DNA from: Bordetella parapertussis
GTDB lineage: Bacteria > Pseudomonadota > Gammaproteobacteria > Burkholderiales > Burkholderiaceae_B
Length of the DNA stretch: 64,000 nucleotides
NCBI GenBank assembly: GCA_945897365.1
Contig: CAMDFD010000012.1
Location: forward strand, 55,676-119,675
Reading direction: 5' to 3'
Position 1 is the stretch's first letter; every line of letters begins with the position of its first letter. The notes under the pieces were generated by a model. The model was not told the origin of the DNA. It was given only the letters and a program-made list of their open reading frames with translations, and ran no database searches. Below are positions 41,298 through 49,257 of the stretch, piece after piece. The position numbers were made by a program, and so were the translations under genes.

Positions 41298-43718
41298 ATG
41301 TCAAAGACCGAAGCTGAACTCATCCAGTTACGTGCTGAGAATAGCTTGCTGAAGGCCTTGCTTGCACAACACGGTATCGCGGTGCCGCAACCATCAAATT
41401 CCGACATTAGCTCCGTTGGCGATTCCGCGCTGCAACCCAATGCCAATGAGTTGTCACCCAATGCGAAGGTCAAACTCTTCCGACGACTCTTTCGCGGGAG
41501 GGAGGATATCTATCCAGTTCGCTGGATAAGCAAGACGACGGGAAAGCATGGGTATTCGCCCCTCTGCGCCAACAAATGGCGACCGGGCATTTGCAAATTG
41601 CCGACCATAAAATGTAGCGAGTGCAGTCATAGCCTTTATGCGCCCGTTACCGACAGCATCATTCGCCAGCATCTCAGGGGCGAGATCACCGCCGGCGTGT
41701 ATCCACTTCTTATCGACAACCGATGCTATTTTCTCGCCATCGATTTTGATGAAGCGGATTGGCGCGAAGACGCCCGTGCGGTCCTGCAAACCTGTCTCGA
41801 CAATGATCTCCCCGCAGCATTGGAAATCTCGCGCTCTGGCTCGGGTGCACATCTTTGGCTATTTTTTGCGAACGCGACGCCGGCAAGGGATGCGCGGCGG
41901 CTAGGGGCGGCGCTGATCAGCGCGACCTGCGCCCGCACTAGGCAGTTGGCCCTTAAATCGTACGACCGCCTGTTCCCGAATCAGGACAGCATGCCGAAAG
42001 GCGGGTTTGGCAACCTGATCGCCTTACCGTTACAAAAGGAGCCCCGTGAACTTGGACGCAGCGTCTTTGTCGACGCGAACTTGCAGCAGCTCCCCGACCA
42101 GTGGGCGTTCCTGGAAAACATCAAGCCACTTCCGCAAAGCCGTATCGAAACTGCGTTGACCAAACTGGTTGGAGACCGCCATCCGCTCGACATCGCTTAT
42201 GCCGAGGTGCCGGAAGAGAATGCTGACGCCCCATGGGTACGACCGGCCAAGCCTGATGTCAAACTCAACGGTATCATGCCGAAAGCGGTTAAGGCGACAA
42301 TCGCCTCCCAATTGTTCATCGAGAAGGCCGGCTTGCCGCAACCCTTGATGAACCGGCTAATACGGATTGCGGCGTTCCAAAATCCGGACTTCTACAAACT
42401 TCAGGCCACGCTCAGGTCCACATGGAATACCCCCCGGATCATCAGCCGCGCAGAAAACCACGAAAAATTTCTGTCGTTGCCGCGAGGTTGCCTGACCGAT
42501 GTCGAGGCATTGCTTGCCGTAAATCAAATTGAGCTCCGTTTAGACGACGCGCGTTCGATGGGGCAACGAATGAACGCGACGTTAAACGGCGTGCTGCGCC
42601 CGGATCAGCAGGAAGCACTCGAAGCTGTCACAAAACATGATTTCGGCATGCTCATTGCACCCACCGCATTTGGAAAGACGGTCACCGCAGCGGCCGTTAT
42701 CGCTAAAAGAAAGGTCAGTACCTTGGTGATTGTCCACCGCGCCGACCTGATGCGGCAATGGCAGGAGCGGCTTGGCAGTTTCGTCGAACTGGACGAGCAA
42801 AAAATTGGCCTGATCGGTGCCGGGAAAAAGAAACCCACCGGCATGCTCGATATTGCAGTCATTCAAAGCCTGGCGCGTCGCGACGATCTTCCTGAATTGT
42901 TCAGCCAATACGGGCAGGTGATCATTGACGAGGCACATCATCTAACCGCAGAAACATTCGAAGCGGTCTTGAAGCAAGCTACTGCCCGCTTCGTCCTCGG
43001 GCTCAGCGCTACTCCCGTTCGCAGCAACGGGCACCACCCGATCATCTTTATGCAGTCGGGTCCCGTCAGGCATATCGCCAAGCGCCCGGCACACGTCCCG
43101 GATCAGCTGACGGTCCGGATTCGCCATCTTCCGACCCCGCCCATTCCGCCACACGCCAGCATTCAAGAGGTCATCCGGCTGCTGGCTGAGGACGATGATC
43201 GAAACGCACGTATCGTCTCCGACGCGACCAATGCCTTGAAGAACGGGCGGAAGGTGCTGTTGCTTACCAAAAGGACAGAACACCTTGACCTGTTGCACAC
43301 GCAATTGGCAAATGTCGAGTACCCTTGCTTCATGCTGCACGGCCGCATGAAGGTAAAGGAACGCCAGGCGATCATCAAGGCCTTGGCGCAGTTGCCGGTG
43401 GACGCCCCGCACATACTGTTGGCCAGCGCCCAACTGGTCGGCGAGGGTTTCGATCATGCGCCGTTGGACACTCTGATCCTGACCCTGCCGATCTCATGGT
43501 CAGGGACGCTGCAGCAATACGCCGGCCGTCTTCATCGTGACCACGCAAACAAGAGCGACATCTTGATTTATGACTACGTTGAACTGGACCATCCGCAACT
43601 CTACAGGATGTGGGAAAAGCGACAACGGGGTTACCGAGCGATGGGTTATCATGTTGATTCCAATCAACAGCAATTTCGCCTTGAATCCCTATGCCCAAAA
43701 CCATCCGCGCGGATCTAA
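41298..43718 (+). CDS. Archaeo-eukaryotic primase plus SF2 helicase fusion (TOTE-type)
   Basis: 806 residues. An N-terminal leucine-rich coiled coil (about 3-25) is followed by a Cys cluster (C90, C99, C106, C109) that may bind zinc. The primase-like domain has DFDEADW at 149-155 and SGSGAH at 180-185, the metal and nucleotide motifs of AEP primases. The helicase has APTAFGKT (about 451-459), IIDEAHH (about 541), GLSATP and QYAGRLHRD (about 739). This order matches the TOTE conflict-system proteins, which are thought to act against invading DNA or RNA. No nuclease domain follows. It lies between toxin-antitoxin modules. Confidence 0.85.
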   Translation: MSKTEAELIQLRAENSLLKALLAQHGIAVPQPSNSDISSVGDSALQPNANELSPNAKVKLFRRLFRGREDIYPVRWISKTTGKHGYSPLCANKWRPGICKLPTIKCSECSHSLYAPVTDSIIRQHLRGEITAGVYPLLIDNRCYFLAIDFDEADWREDARAVLQTCLDNDLPAALEISRSGSGAHLWLFFANATPARDARRLGAALISATCARTRQLALKSYDRLFPNQDSMPKGGFGNLIALPLQKEPRELGRSVFVDANLQQLPDQWAFLENIKPLPQSRIETALTKLVGDRHPLDIAYAEVPEENADAPWVRPAKPDVKLNGIMPKAVKATIASQLFIEKAGLPQPLMNRLIRIAAFQNPDFYKLQATLRSTWNTPRIISRAENHEKFLSLPRGCLTDVEALLAVNQIELRLDDARSMGQRMNATLNGVLRPDQQEALEAVTKHDFGMLIAPTAFGKTVTAAAVIAKRKVSTLVIVHRADLMRQWQERLGSFVELDEQKIGLIGAGKKKPTGMLDIAVIQSLARRDDLPELFSQYGQVIIDEAHHLTAETFEAVLKQATARFVLGLSATPVRSNGHHPIIFMQSGPVRHIAKRPAHVPDQLTVRIRHLPTPPIPPHASIQEVIRLLAEDDDRNARIVSDATNALKNGRKVLLLTKRTEHLDLLHTQLANVEYPCFMLHGRMKVKERQAIIKALAQLPVDAPHILLASAQLVGEGFDHAPLDTLILTLPISWSGTLQQYAGRLHRDHANKSDILIYDYVELDHPQLYRMWEKRQRGYRAMGYHVDSNQQQFRLESLCPKPSARI

Positions 43719-43738
43719 GCAGATCTAAGCAGATCTGC
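43712..43738 (+). repeat. Stem-loop and 10-bp repeats after the primase-helicase gene
   Basis: GATCTAAGCA is repeated with 10-bp period from 43712. GCAGATCT (43719-43726) and AGATCTGC (43731-43738) form a perfect 8-bp stem with loop AAGC, starting directly after the stop codon. There is no T-run, so it may protect the mRNA end or attenuate the next gene more than terminate. Confidence 0.6.
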
Positions 43739-43776
43739 CTTCTAGGGGATTAGTTTAGGCAATAGAGTGTTGATCT

Positions 43777-44073
43777 ATGAAAAAAATTAGCGAGCGTCAA
43801 AAACTGCTCGTAACAGATCTCATTGCCGAAAAGGGTCTGAACAGGTACGTCACCAATATCGCGAAAAGCGAACTCTCTGATCAAGACGTTGTGGACTATT
43901 ACCATGATCTCTGGCACACACATGTTGAGCAGGTTCGCAAACAGCTGTTGAAAGTTCACGAGGCTCATCTCCTCGATGAGCGCACCGGCAAGACTCATGT
44001 CATGCAAATGAATGCGCGAGAATTAGCGAACCCGTTATTGATTGATCTGCTGGAACCATTTTTTACGCACTAA
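43777..44073 (+). CDS. Hypothetical protein, 98 aa
   Basis: Not recognised. The 98-residue product is soluble, charged and probably mostly helical (MKKISERQKLLVTDLIAEK... HDLWHTHVEQVRKQLLKVHEAHLLDE). It starts 58 bp after the primase-helicase stop on the same strand, so it could be an accessory partner. The RBS is weak. Frame length and composition support a real gene. Confidence 0.6.
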   Translation: MKKISERQKLLVTDLIAEKGLNRYVTNIAKSELSDQDVVDYYHDLWHTHVEQVRKQLLKVHEAHLLDERTGKTHVMQMNARELANPLLIDLLEPFFTH

Positions 44074-44222
44074 ATGGCAGAAGTCAGGAAAAGATCGTGG
44101 TCGAGGGGTCCCGTGGCCAATGGCGCGGCAGTCTGCAAGACGAAGACGTGGTGACACATTGAACGTGTTATCTGCAATTATTAATGGCCGGGCAGTGAGT
44201 GTTGGTGAAATGCGCTCGATGA

Positions 44223-44251
44223 TTGACGTGGATAGCACTGGGTGCTAGACT
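44223..44251 (+). promoter_or_regulatory. Promoter with embedded operator for the RelE-type toxin/XRE antitoxin pair
   Basis: TTGACG (44223-44228) and TAGACT (44246-44251) are separated by exactly 17 bp. Inside the spacer and touching the -10 is the inverted repeat TAGCAC-TGG-GTGCTA (44233-44247), well placed for autorepression. The expected transcription start coincides with the toxin ATG at 44257, so the mRNA may be leaderless. Confidence 0.55.
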
Positions 44252-44256
44252 TCTTC

Positions 44257-44642
44257 ATGCCTACTAAAGCAAAGTCGAGAGCGTTCAAGACAAAGAAGTT
44301 CAGTAAAAACGCCAAAAACGCACAAATTTCGGATGCCGACTTGTGCGAAGCTATTCAGGAAGTCATGGCTGGGCAGGCGGTTGACTTGGGCGGCGGAGTC
44401 TATAAGAAGAAGCTCAACAAGAACCAGAATCGCTCAATCATCCTCGCCAAGGGTGGTCAGTATTGGATTTATGAATATCTGTTTGCAAAGAAGGATGGCG
44501 AGACAATATCGATGATGCCGAGTTGGTGATGTTCAGAACGCTTGCAAAGGGGTATGAAGGGTTGACGAGGTTTCAGTTGACGAAGTTGATTGAGGGAAAA
44601 CTTCTTGTGGAGATTTGTCATGACGATGAAAAAAAAGTTTAA
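44257..44642 (+). pseudogene. RelE-family toxin, frameshifted
   Basis: The first frame reads SRAFKTKKFSKNAKNAQISD, then GGGVYKKKLNKNQNRSIILA and YWIYEYLFAKKD, typical of the RelE-type toxins that precede an XRE antitoxin. Near 44494-44500 the frame is broken, apparently by two extra bases after GAT. The homologous end (NIDDAELVMFRTLAKGYEG, then EGKLLVEICHDDEKKV) is in another frame and stops at 44640-44642. The in-frame product ends early at 44529. The toxin is probably inactive unless a sequencing error or ribosomal frameshift is involved. Confidence 0.8.
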
Positions 44643-44943
44643 AACCGATGCCTTCGAGGCTATCTATGAATCTGCCCTGGCCTTGCACAGTGTGGGCGCC
44701 ATTGACAAGGCAACAATGCGTGAATTCGATGAGACCTGCCTCGTCAAGACGCCTATTTACGAGGCGAAGCAAATCAAGAGAATCCGCGAAGAGGCCAAGG
44801 TCAGCCAGCCGATTTTTGCCATGTATCTGAATACGAGCGAATCAACGGTTCAAAAGTGGGAGGCAGGGACTAAAAAGCCCAGTGGTATGGCCCTCAAACT
44901 GCTGTATATAGTTCACAAGCATGGCTTGGCAGTGCTCGCTTAA
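44620..44943 (+). CDS. XRE-family antitoxin
   Basis: 107 residues from the ATG at 44620, which has GGAG upstream and overlaps the toxin end by 23 bp. The helix-turn-helix is in VSQPIFAMYLNTSESTVQKWEAGTKKPSG, and the N-terminal half is the antitoxin arm. It would bind the preceding toxin and the operator at 44233-44247. The antitoxin frame is intact although the toxin frame is not. Confidence 0.88.
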   Translation: MTMKKKFKTDAFEAIYESALALHSVGAIDKATMREFDETCLVKTPIYEAKQIKRIREEAKVSQPIFAMYLNTSESTVQKWEAGTKKPSGMALKLLYIVHKHGLAVLA

Positions 44944-45055
44944 CCTGAATCTTTCCTCACTGATACCCCGGCATCATCCAGGAGCTATGAGGGTTGGTTT
45001 GAAACGGGTCGCCTCTGTACCACCAATAACGATGTCCAACTGTGTGTTCACCGAA

Positions 45056-45079
45056 ATGCTATATACTAATGCTATATAC
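45056..45079 (+). promoter_or_regulatory. Direct repeats ATGCTATATAC upstream of vapB
   Basis: Two exact 11-bp copies, at 45056-45066 and 45069-45079, lie 13 bp apart and 14 bp before the vapB start. They contain TATA-like -10 elements. They could be the operator through which VapBC represses itself. Confidence 0.55.
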
Positions 45080-45092
45080 ATGGGAGTAAGTG

Positions 45093-45332
45093 ATGACAAT
45101 ATTTATTACCACTGTGTTTACCAACAATCGAAGCCAGGCTGTCAGAATGCCTGCTGAAGCCCGTTTGCCTGACGAAGTGAAAAAGGTCATCGTACGTATT
45201 CGAGGTCGGGATCGGATCATTACACCGATTGAAAATACATGGGATAACTTTTTCTTAAATGGCCCCTTAGTATCTGATGACTTCATGAATGAGCGCGGAG
45301 TACAAAAACCAGTTGAGAGGGAAAGCTTGTAA
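45093..45332 (+). CDS. vapB: VapB-type antitoxin (AbrB/SpoVT fold)
   Basis: 79 residues from the ATG at 45093 (GGGAG six bases upstream). TTVFTNNRSQAVRMPAEARLP is the swapped-hairpin DNA-binding domain of VapB antitoxins, and the C-terminal tail (NTWDNFFLNGP) would wrap around the toxin. The stop codon overlaps the vapC start. It is intact. Confidence 0.88.
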   Translation: MTIFITTVFTNNRSQAVRMPAEARLPDEVKKVIVRIRGRDRIITPIENTWDNFFLNGPLVSDDFMNERGVQKPVERESL

Positions 45333-45733
45333 TGCTCAAGTATTTACTTGACACTAAGATTGTCAATTATGTTCTAAAGCGCAGACCTAAGGAGGTGCTG
45401 GAAATTTTTAATACGAACGCCAGTCGCATGGCGATTTCTAGCATTACCTTATCTGAGTTGATTTATGGCGCAGAAAAAAGTCTAAACATCGATAAAAATT
45501 TAGAGGCAATTGAAGAGTTTGTTAGCCATCTCGACGTGCTCCCCTATGAAGCCAAGGCATCACAACACTATGGTCAAATCAAAGCAGCCCTAGAGAAGAA
45601 GGGTGAAATCATTGGTGAGAATGATATTCATATTGCAGCTCATGCCATTAGCCAGGGTCTCATATTAGTAACCAACAATTTGCGAGAGTTTAAAAGGGTT
45701 CCAAATTTAGCGCTTGAAAATTGGATATTGTAA
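45332..45733 (+). CDS. vapC: VapC-type PIN-domain ribonuclease toxin
   Basis: 133 residues. The PIN acidic residues are present in YLLDTKIVNYVLKRRP (Asp7), TLSELIYGAEKS (Glu) and GENDIHIAAHA (Asp), and LVTNNLREFKRVPNL is the usual C-terminal motif. The first motif is DTK where DTN is usual. These toxins cut tRNA or rRNA. This is one of two toxins in the cluster that look complete. It converges with the GNAT toxin gene, 12 bp away. Confidence 0.9.
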   Translation: MLKYLLDTKIVNYVLKRRPKEVLEIFNTNASRMAISSITLSELIYGAEKSLNIDKNLEAIEEFVSHLDVLPYEAKASQHYGQIKAALEKKGEIIGENDIHIAAHAISQGLILVTNNLREFKRVPNLALENWIL

Positions 45734-45745
45734 TTAGGGGTAATG

Positions 45746-46240
45746 TTATGGCTTGCTGGTATTCAATCTCAGCATCAGTGTCATCGGATGCAACGGCGAC
45801 GACTGAAAACCATAGCGCTCGTAGAACGCCTTGGCTTGGTTGTGAAGCGCATGAACCAGCAATGCTCGGACACCGGCGTTCTGAGACACCACAACTGCCC
45901 GATTAACGGCGTCTTGCAGGAGGGATGCGCCAAGCTTTCGACCCTGTACTCGATGATCAACCGCCAGTCGAGCCAGCACCATCACCGGAACTGGATCAGG
46001 CATATTCCTGCGCACCGAGCTGGTTGCCATCTGGTGCGAGGCAGCGCCTGCGGCCATGGCGTAGTAGCCGTAAACAAGGCTATCTTGGTCTGTCACGACA
46101 AACGTGCGGCTGGCACCGCTCATTTGGTTGGTCATTGCGCGGCGCTTGAGCCACTCGTCGAGAACGGCCTCGCCGCACTCAAATTCGTCCAAAATGTGGA
46201 TGGCCGCGAGCGGCTGAGGTGCGTTGAGTTTCAAGTTCAT
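45746..46240 (-). CDS. GNAT-family toxin (TacT/AtaT-like)
   Basis: 164 residues from the ATG at 46240, overlapping the antitoxin stop (ATGA). RLAVDHRVQGRKLGASLL is the acetyl-CoA binding motif, and FYERYGFQSSP holds the tyrosine used as general acid in toxins that acetylate the amino acid on charged tRNA. FECGEAVLDEWLKRRAM is the typical N-terminal block. It pairs with the DUF1778 antitoxin upstream and appears intact. Confidence 0.9.
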   Translation of the reverse strand: MNLKLNAPQPLAAIHILDEFECGEAVLDEWLKRRAMTNQMSGASRTFVVTDQDSLVYGYYAMAAGAASHQMATSSVRRNMPDPVPVMVLARLAVDHRVQGRKLGASLLQDAVNRAVVVSQNAGVRALLVHALHNQAKAFYERYGFQSSPLHPMTLMLRLNTSKP

Positions 46241-46509
46241 GCCTTGACTGTGGCCCACGGAGCTGCCACGGACATGAGGCGCTCAAGCCCTGGATTATGG
46301 CTGGGCGGGGCGTCGAGCATTGCCGTGAACTGCTGGAACTTTTCGGTATTTAGGCTGAAGAACACTTGGTCAAGTACTACCGCCTGCGCTTTGTCGCAGG
46401 CGGCCTCGAGCATGAAGTCTGAACGGTTCTTGCCCAGCAAAGTTGCAGCGTGATCAATCAAGTCTCGCTGCTCGGGCAGTGCTCGTAGATTAATAGCGGC
46501 GTCGCGCAT
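46237..46509 (-). CDS. DUF1778-type antitoxin (TacA-like)
   Basis: 90 residues from the ATG at 46509, with AAAGGAGAAAACC upstream. RDAAINLRALPEQRDLIDHAATLLGKNRSDFMLEAA is the ribbon-helix-helix DNA-binding domain, and the C-terminal arm (LNTEKFQQFTAMLDAPP) binds the acetyltransferase toxin. It would also repress the operon from the strong promoter just upstream. Confidence 0.9.
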   Translation of the reverse strand: MRDAAINLRALPEQRDLIDHAATLLGKNRSDFMLEAACDKAQAVVLDQVFFSLNTEKFQQFTAMLDAPPSHNPGLERLMSVAAPWATVKA

Positions 46510-46547
46510 GGTTTTCTCCTTTGATTGAATACACAATAGATATACGA

Positions 46548-46576
46548 ATAATAGCCGAGCGTGTAGCTGTTGTCAA
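46548..46576 (-). promoter_or_regulatory. Strong promoter of the DUF1778/GNAT operon
   Basis: On the minus strand TTGACA (46576-46571) and TATTAT (46553-46548) are separated by 17 bp, close to the consensus. The region around the start site has GTATA/TGTATTC-like half-sites that could bind the ribbon-helix-helix antitoxin. Confidence 0.7.
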
Positions 46577-46624
46577 TACGCGACACGCTTTGTTCCGCAT
46601 TCAATCCAGCATTGAGGAGGTCTT

Positions 46625-46930
46625 TCAATATCTGGTTAAGGGACCGCCGGGGAATTTGAGAGCTTTTTTCGAGGGTGCCTGACTGCACGGATGAACTTGC
46701 GGCAAGTACCAGGGCAAGCACGGCTTCATGGCAAGCTGGAGCCCACCTGAGACGGCTGCGTGATAATCGATGGCGTCGCCGTGCGTGTTCTTTTCTGCAA
46801 AAAACACACTCTTGTGGTCGGCAACGGCGCGTGTAAGAGCTTTGTCCAAGATGGCGGCGAAGCCGGCAGCAACCTATCTCGTCACGTCGTGCAGGCGTTC
46901 GGCGGTGGGGAGTTGGAAGAATTCAACCAT
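46625..46930 (-). pseudogene. Second AbiEii-type toxin remnant
   Basis: The start at 46930 overlaps the stop of the DUF6088 antitoxin gene and reads MVEFFQLPTAERLHDVTR, then a stop. Another frame right behind reads ALTRAVADHKSVFFAEKN, DAIDYHAAVSGGLQL, a typical C-terminal segment of the nucleotidyltransferase toxins that pair with DUF6088 proteins, and then degenerates to a stop at 46625. The catalytic central part is absent. The break resembles that of the first AbiE module. Family assignment rests on recalled motifs. Confidence 0.72.
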
Positions 46931-47519
46931 AGGCCACCAGGGCGCTGACCTCTTGGGCCATCCACGTCGGCAGGCGCGACCGCGCCGAAGCGACTTCTTT
47001 CAGTTCGGACGGTGGCAGTTTGGCGCGCAGCTTCTGGATCGCTTCCCCGGCTTTTTCCGGGCCAAGCCAAGCTAGTGCCCGCACTACCTCGCCCGCAGCC
47101 CGCCCAGGAAAAATCAGTTGCCAAATTGGCACGTGTCGGAACTCGACCATCTGAGCGCCCAATTGTAAGCGGCGGCTGGGGCCGGACGTGAGATAGACCG
47201 CTCGCAGTGGGATCTGCGTGGTCAGGCCCAGCGCGTTGGCGGCAGCGGCGCCGTGCGACACGATAGTCTCGCCACGCTGCTTTGCCAAGCCGTCGACCAT
47301 CTTGACGGCCGACGGCGCGCGGGTGCCGAAGCGGCTTTCGATGGGCAATACATAGATGCCGCGGCCGGCACGCAATTGGGTGCCACGCTGCACCAGGCGG
47401 GACAGCACTTGATCCACGGCTGCACGATTGCCTAAATGCAGCAGCTCTTTGGCGACCAAAGGTGTGCCCTCCGGCGCTCCGGCGGCGTGCTCCAAGACTT
47501 GTTTGGCGAGGGTCTGCAT
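46923..47519 (-). CDS. DUF6088 family antitoxin-like protein (AbiEi-like)
   Basis: 198 residues from the ATG at 47519, with CAGGAG eight bases upstream. The winged-helix-like N-terminus (VAKELLHLGNRAAVDQVLSRLVQRGTQLRAGRGIYVLP) is followed by VSHGAAAANALGLTTQIP and a C-terminal helical part. Such proteins precede AbiEii-like toxin genes. The downstream toxin gene has been gutted, so this antitoxin is intact without a visible active toxin. Confidence 0.8.
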   Translation of the reverse strand: MQTLAKQVLEHAAGAPEGTPLVAKELLHLGNRAAVDQVLSRLVQRGTQLRAGRGIYVLPIESRFGTRAPSAVKMVDGLAKQRGETIVSHGAAAANALGLTTQIPLRAVYLTSGPSRRLQLGAQMVEFRHVPIWQLIFPGRAAGEVVRALAWLGPEKAGEAIQKLRAKLPPSELKEVASARSRLPTWMAQEVSALVAYG

Positions 47520-47724
47520 GGCAATATCTCCTGACTGGTAAAAGTAGGACATGATTTCTGACACTTTTCAAGTCCTAAAGCTCTGGAGTGCAAAGTCGAT
47601 CAAAGGCCTATGAGCTTGAAGCTGAATGCTTTTTCGACATTCTGGACTGCAGTCACCAATTGGCCCACACCCGATGATGAGGCAATGGCGCAAGGGGTCT
47701 TGAGGGAAGGCTAGCCGTGAGCGA
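47520..47724. other. Spacer without supported gene
   Basis: This stretch holds the upstream region of the DUF6088 gene. A 34-codon plus-strand frame begins near 47612 but has no recognisable similarity. I see no further feature. Confidence 0.4.
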
Positions 47725-48040
47725 TCAGCTCAACCAAGGATTAACGATCTCAACACCGGCCTGCGCAAAATCCCGAACATTGCGTGTCACCAGTTTGCAG
47801 TCGTTCGCTCGCGCAGTCGCTGCAATGATCGAGTCAAATGCTGCCATGTGTTTGCCGTTGGCTTCAGCTTGTACCGTCATCTGCGACCAAGCTCGAGCCA
47901 CGGTTTAACTCACCCCAAGTCATGGCGCTGGTGTAAAGCTCATGCGGTTTGCGTTTCTCAAACCAGTCAATAACATTGTTGTCGCGCTTGGTCTTAACTA
48001 GTTCAGACAGTACACAGAAGCTTAGACCGAACTCGATCGA
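47725..48040 (-). pseudogene. VapC-type PIN-domain remnant
   Basis: In one minus-strand frame the text reads LSELVKTKRDNNVIDWFEK, then LYTSAMTWGELNRGS, the N-terminal third of a FitB/VapC-type PIN protein. In another frame it continues GKHMAAFDSIIAATARAND, then CKLVTRNVRDFAQAGVEIVNPW to a stop at 47725, the C-terminal third. The first residues (usual LLDTN) and a central piece are lost, and the two parts are out of frame. No antitoxin gene is next to it. Confidence 0.72.
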
Positions 48041-48253
48041 TGGTGTGACTTGGTCGGCTCAGCGTCTCGTCTAAGAGAGCCTTTCCCGATTTGGTAGCAA
48101 CAGATCCATTGGGCGATGATCGGCTGTTACAGGCTGTCAATTTGCGCTGCACCCCCGTAGTGTTTACGATCTACTATGAGCAGATAAAGTGGTTAAATGA
48201 GTGGACGAGATTTTGGCTGTTGATTCTTTAATGTGCAAGCATGGAAATAAAGT
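48041..48253. other. Spacer without supported gene
   Basis: No frame, repeat or RNA gene could be supported here. The right part leads into the first glycosyltransferase gene. Confidence 0.4.
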
Positions 48254-48967
48254 GTGACGACTCCCATGGAAGTTTCTGTAATTGTCCCTACGTATAACAG
48301 AGCGCATCGTCTTGCCCGTTGTCTTGATTCAATTCCATGGCGAGTACATGAAAATTTGGAAGTCGTGGTCGTCGATGATGGCTCTACAGATGACACGTCT
48401 AGGGTTCTCAATGCCTTTATTGACTTGGGGGCTCCTCTTCGGGTAGTGAAACTAAATATAAATCGGGGCGTTGGAGCAGCTCGGGCTGCTGGTCTTTCTA
48501 ATTCAGCTGGGGCTGTTGTGATGTGGCTAGACTCAGATGACGTGTGGCTGCCAGGTGCGTTCGAGACAATGTTAAATGAGCTCAACGCCACAGATCGAGG
48601 CGCAGTGGTTCAGGGGCAGCTTTATCATCGCATGGAGCACGGGCTGGCGTGGCCTGACTGGGTACTTGAGCCTATGAAGGATGTGCCCATCTTTTGGACG
48701 CAATTTGGTGCCATGGCGATGGCAAGAGATATATTTGAGAAGTATCCTATCAAAGAATCTCTTAGGTTGGCGGAGGATTGCGAATGGGAGTTGCGAGTAC
48801 AACGCAGTGGCATTCAGATTCGGCGGTTTTTAAAGCCAGTATTAGTGCGTTGGATTGGTGCCGATAACTTGTGTCATGATCGGGTTCAGGCTGATGAATA
48901 TCTCCAGCCAGTGCTGCTGGGTCACGCCCGGGAGCTTGTTAAAACAAAACGTACTCGAGATGGGTAG
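48254..48967 (+). CDS. Glycosyltransferase family 2
   Basis: 237 residues. The GT-A fold is shown by EVSVIVPTYNRAHRLARCLDSI, VVVVDDGSTDDT and the DxD-like metal motif LDSDDVWLPGAF. The start may be GTG at 48254 or ATG at 48266; neither has a clear RBS. It probably transfers a sugar from a nucleotide donor at the cytoplasmic side. It stands 290 bp before the PqqD-like gene and is similar in layout to the two later glycosyltransferases. Confidence 0.88.
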   Translation: MTTPMEVSVIVPTYNRAHRLARCLDSIPWRVHENLEVVVVDDGSTDDTSRVLNAFIDLGAPLRVVKLNINRGVGAARAAGLSNSAGAVVMWLDSDDVWLPGAFETMLNELNATDRGAVVQGQLYHRMEHGLAWPDWVLEPMKDVPIFWTQFGAMAMARDIFEKYPIKESLRLAEDCEWELRVQRSGIQIRRFLKPVLVRWIGADNLCHDRVQADEYLQPVLLGHARELVKTKRTRDG

Positions 48968-49081
48968 CTATAGTTCGAGACTCTGAGCCGTTACGATCAT
49001 TATGATCATGGTATTTGCCTGCAAGCTCAACCGTTAGCTTAATTACGCCGCACACTGATTTGAATAGGTTTTATATAAAAA

Positions 49082-49144
49082 ATGCTTAGAAGACCGTGGT
49101 ACGAATCTGCTGTAGTATCTAACTCAATTAAAGAATTTGGGTGA
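49082..49144 (+). CDS. Possible 20-residue peptide upstream of the PqqD-like gene
   Basis: The frame encodes MLRRPWYESAVVSNSIKEFG and stops at TGA. If the stop is ignored, the frame runs on to 49225 with VFLGSTMDFPSILTNF. A leader with WYE.., then I.EFG at this distance recalls the recognition leaders of PqqD-dependent peptides (Y-x-x-P ... G), although the proline is missing. There is no good RBS. It may be a decayed precursor gene or chance. Confidence 0.25.
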   Translation: MLRRPWYESAVVSNSIKEFG

Positions 49145-49257
49145 GTCTTTTTGGGCTCTACAATGGATTTTCCATCAATCTTAACTAACTTTTGCCGTCG
49201 GATGTCTTTTTGTTTGATATCTTAGCGATTGCCGCAGAACTCGGTGAGGCTTTATGT

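Noticed and set aside
46458..46721. Minus-strand frame with a possible helix-turn-helix (LNQILKDLLNAGL)
   Set aside because: It overlaps the promoter and start of the DUF1778 antitoxin gene and the degenerate end of the AbiEii remnant. It may be an older relic but cannot be supported as a gene.
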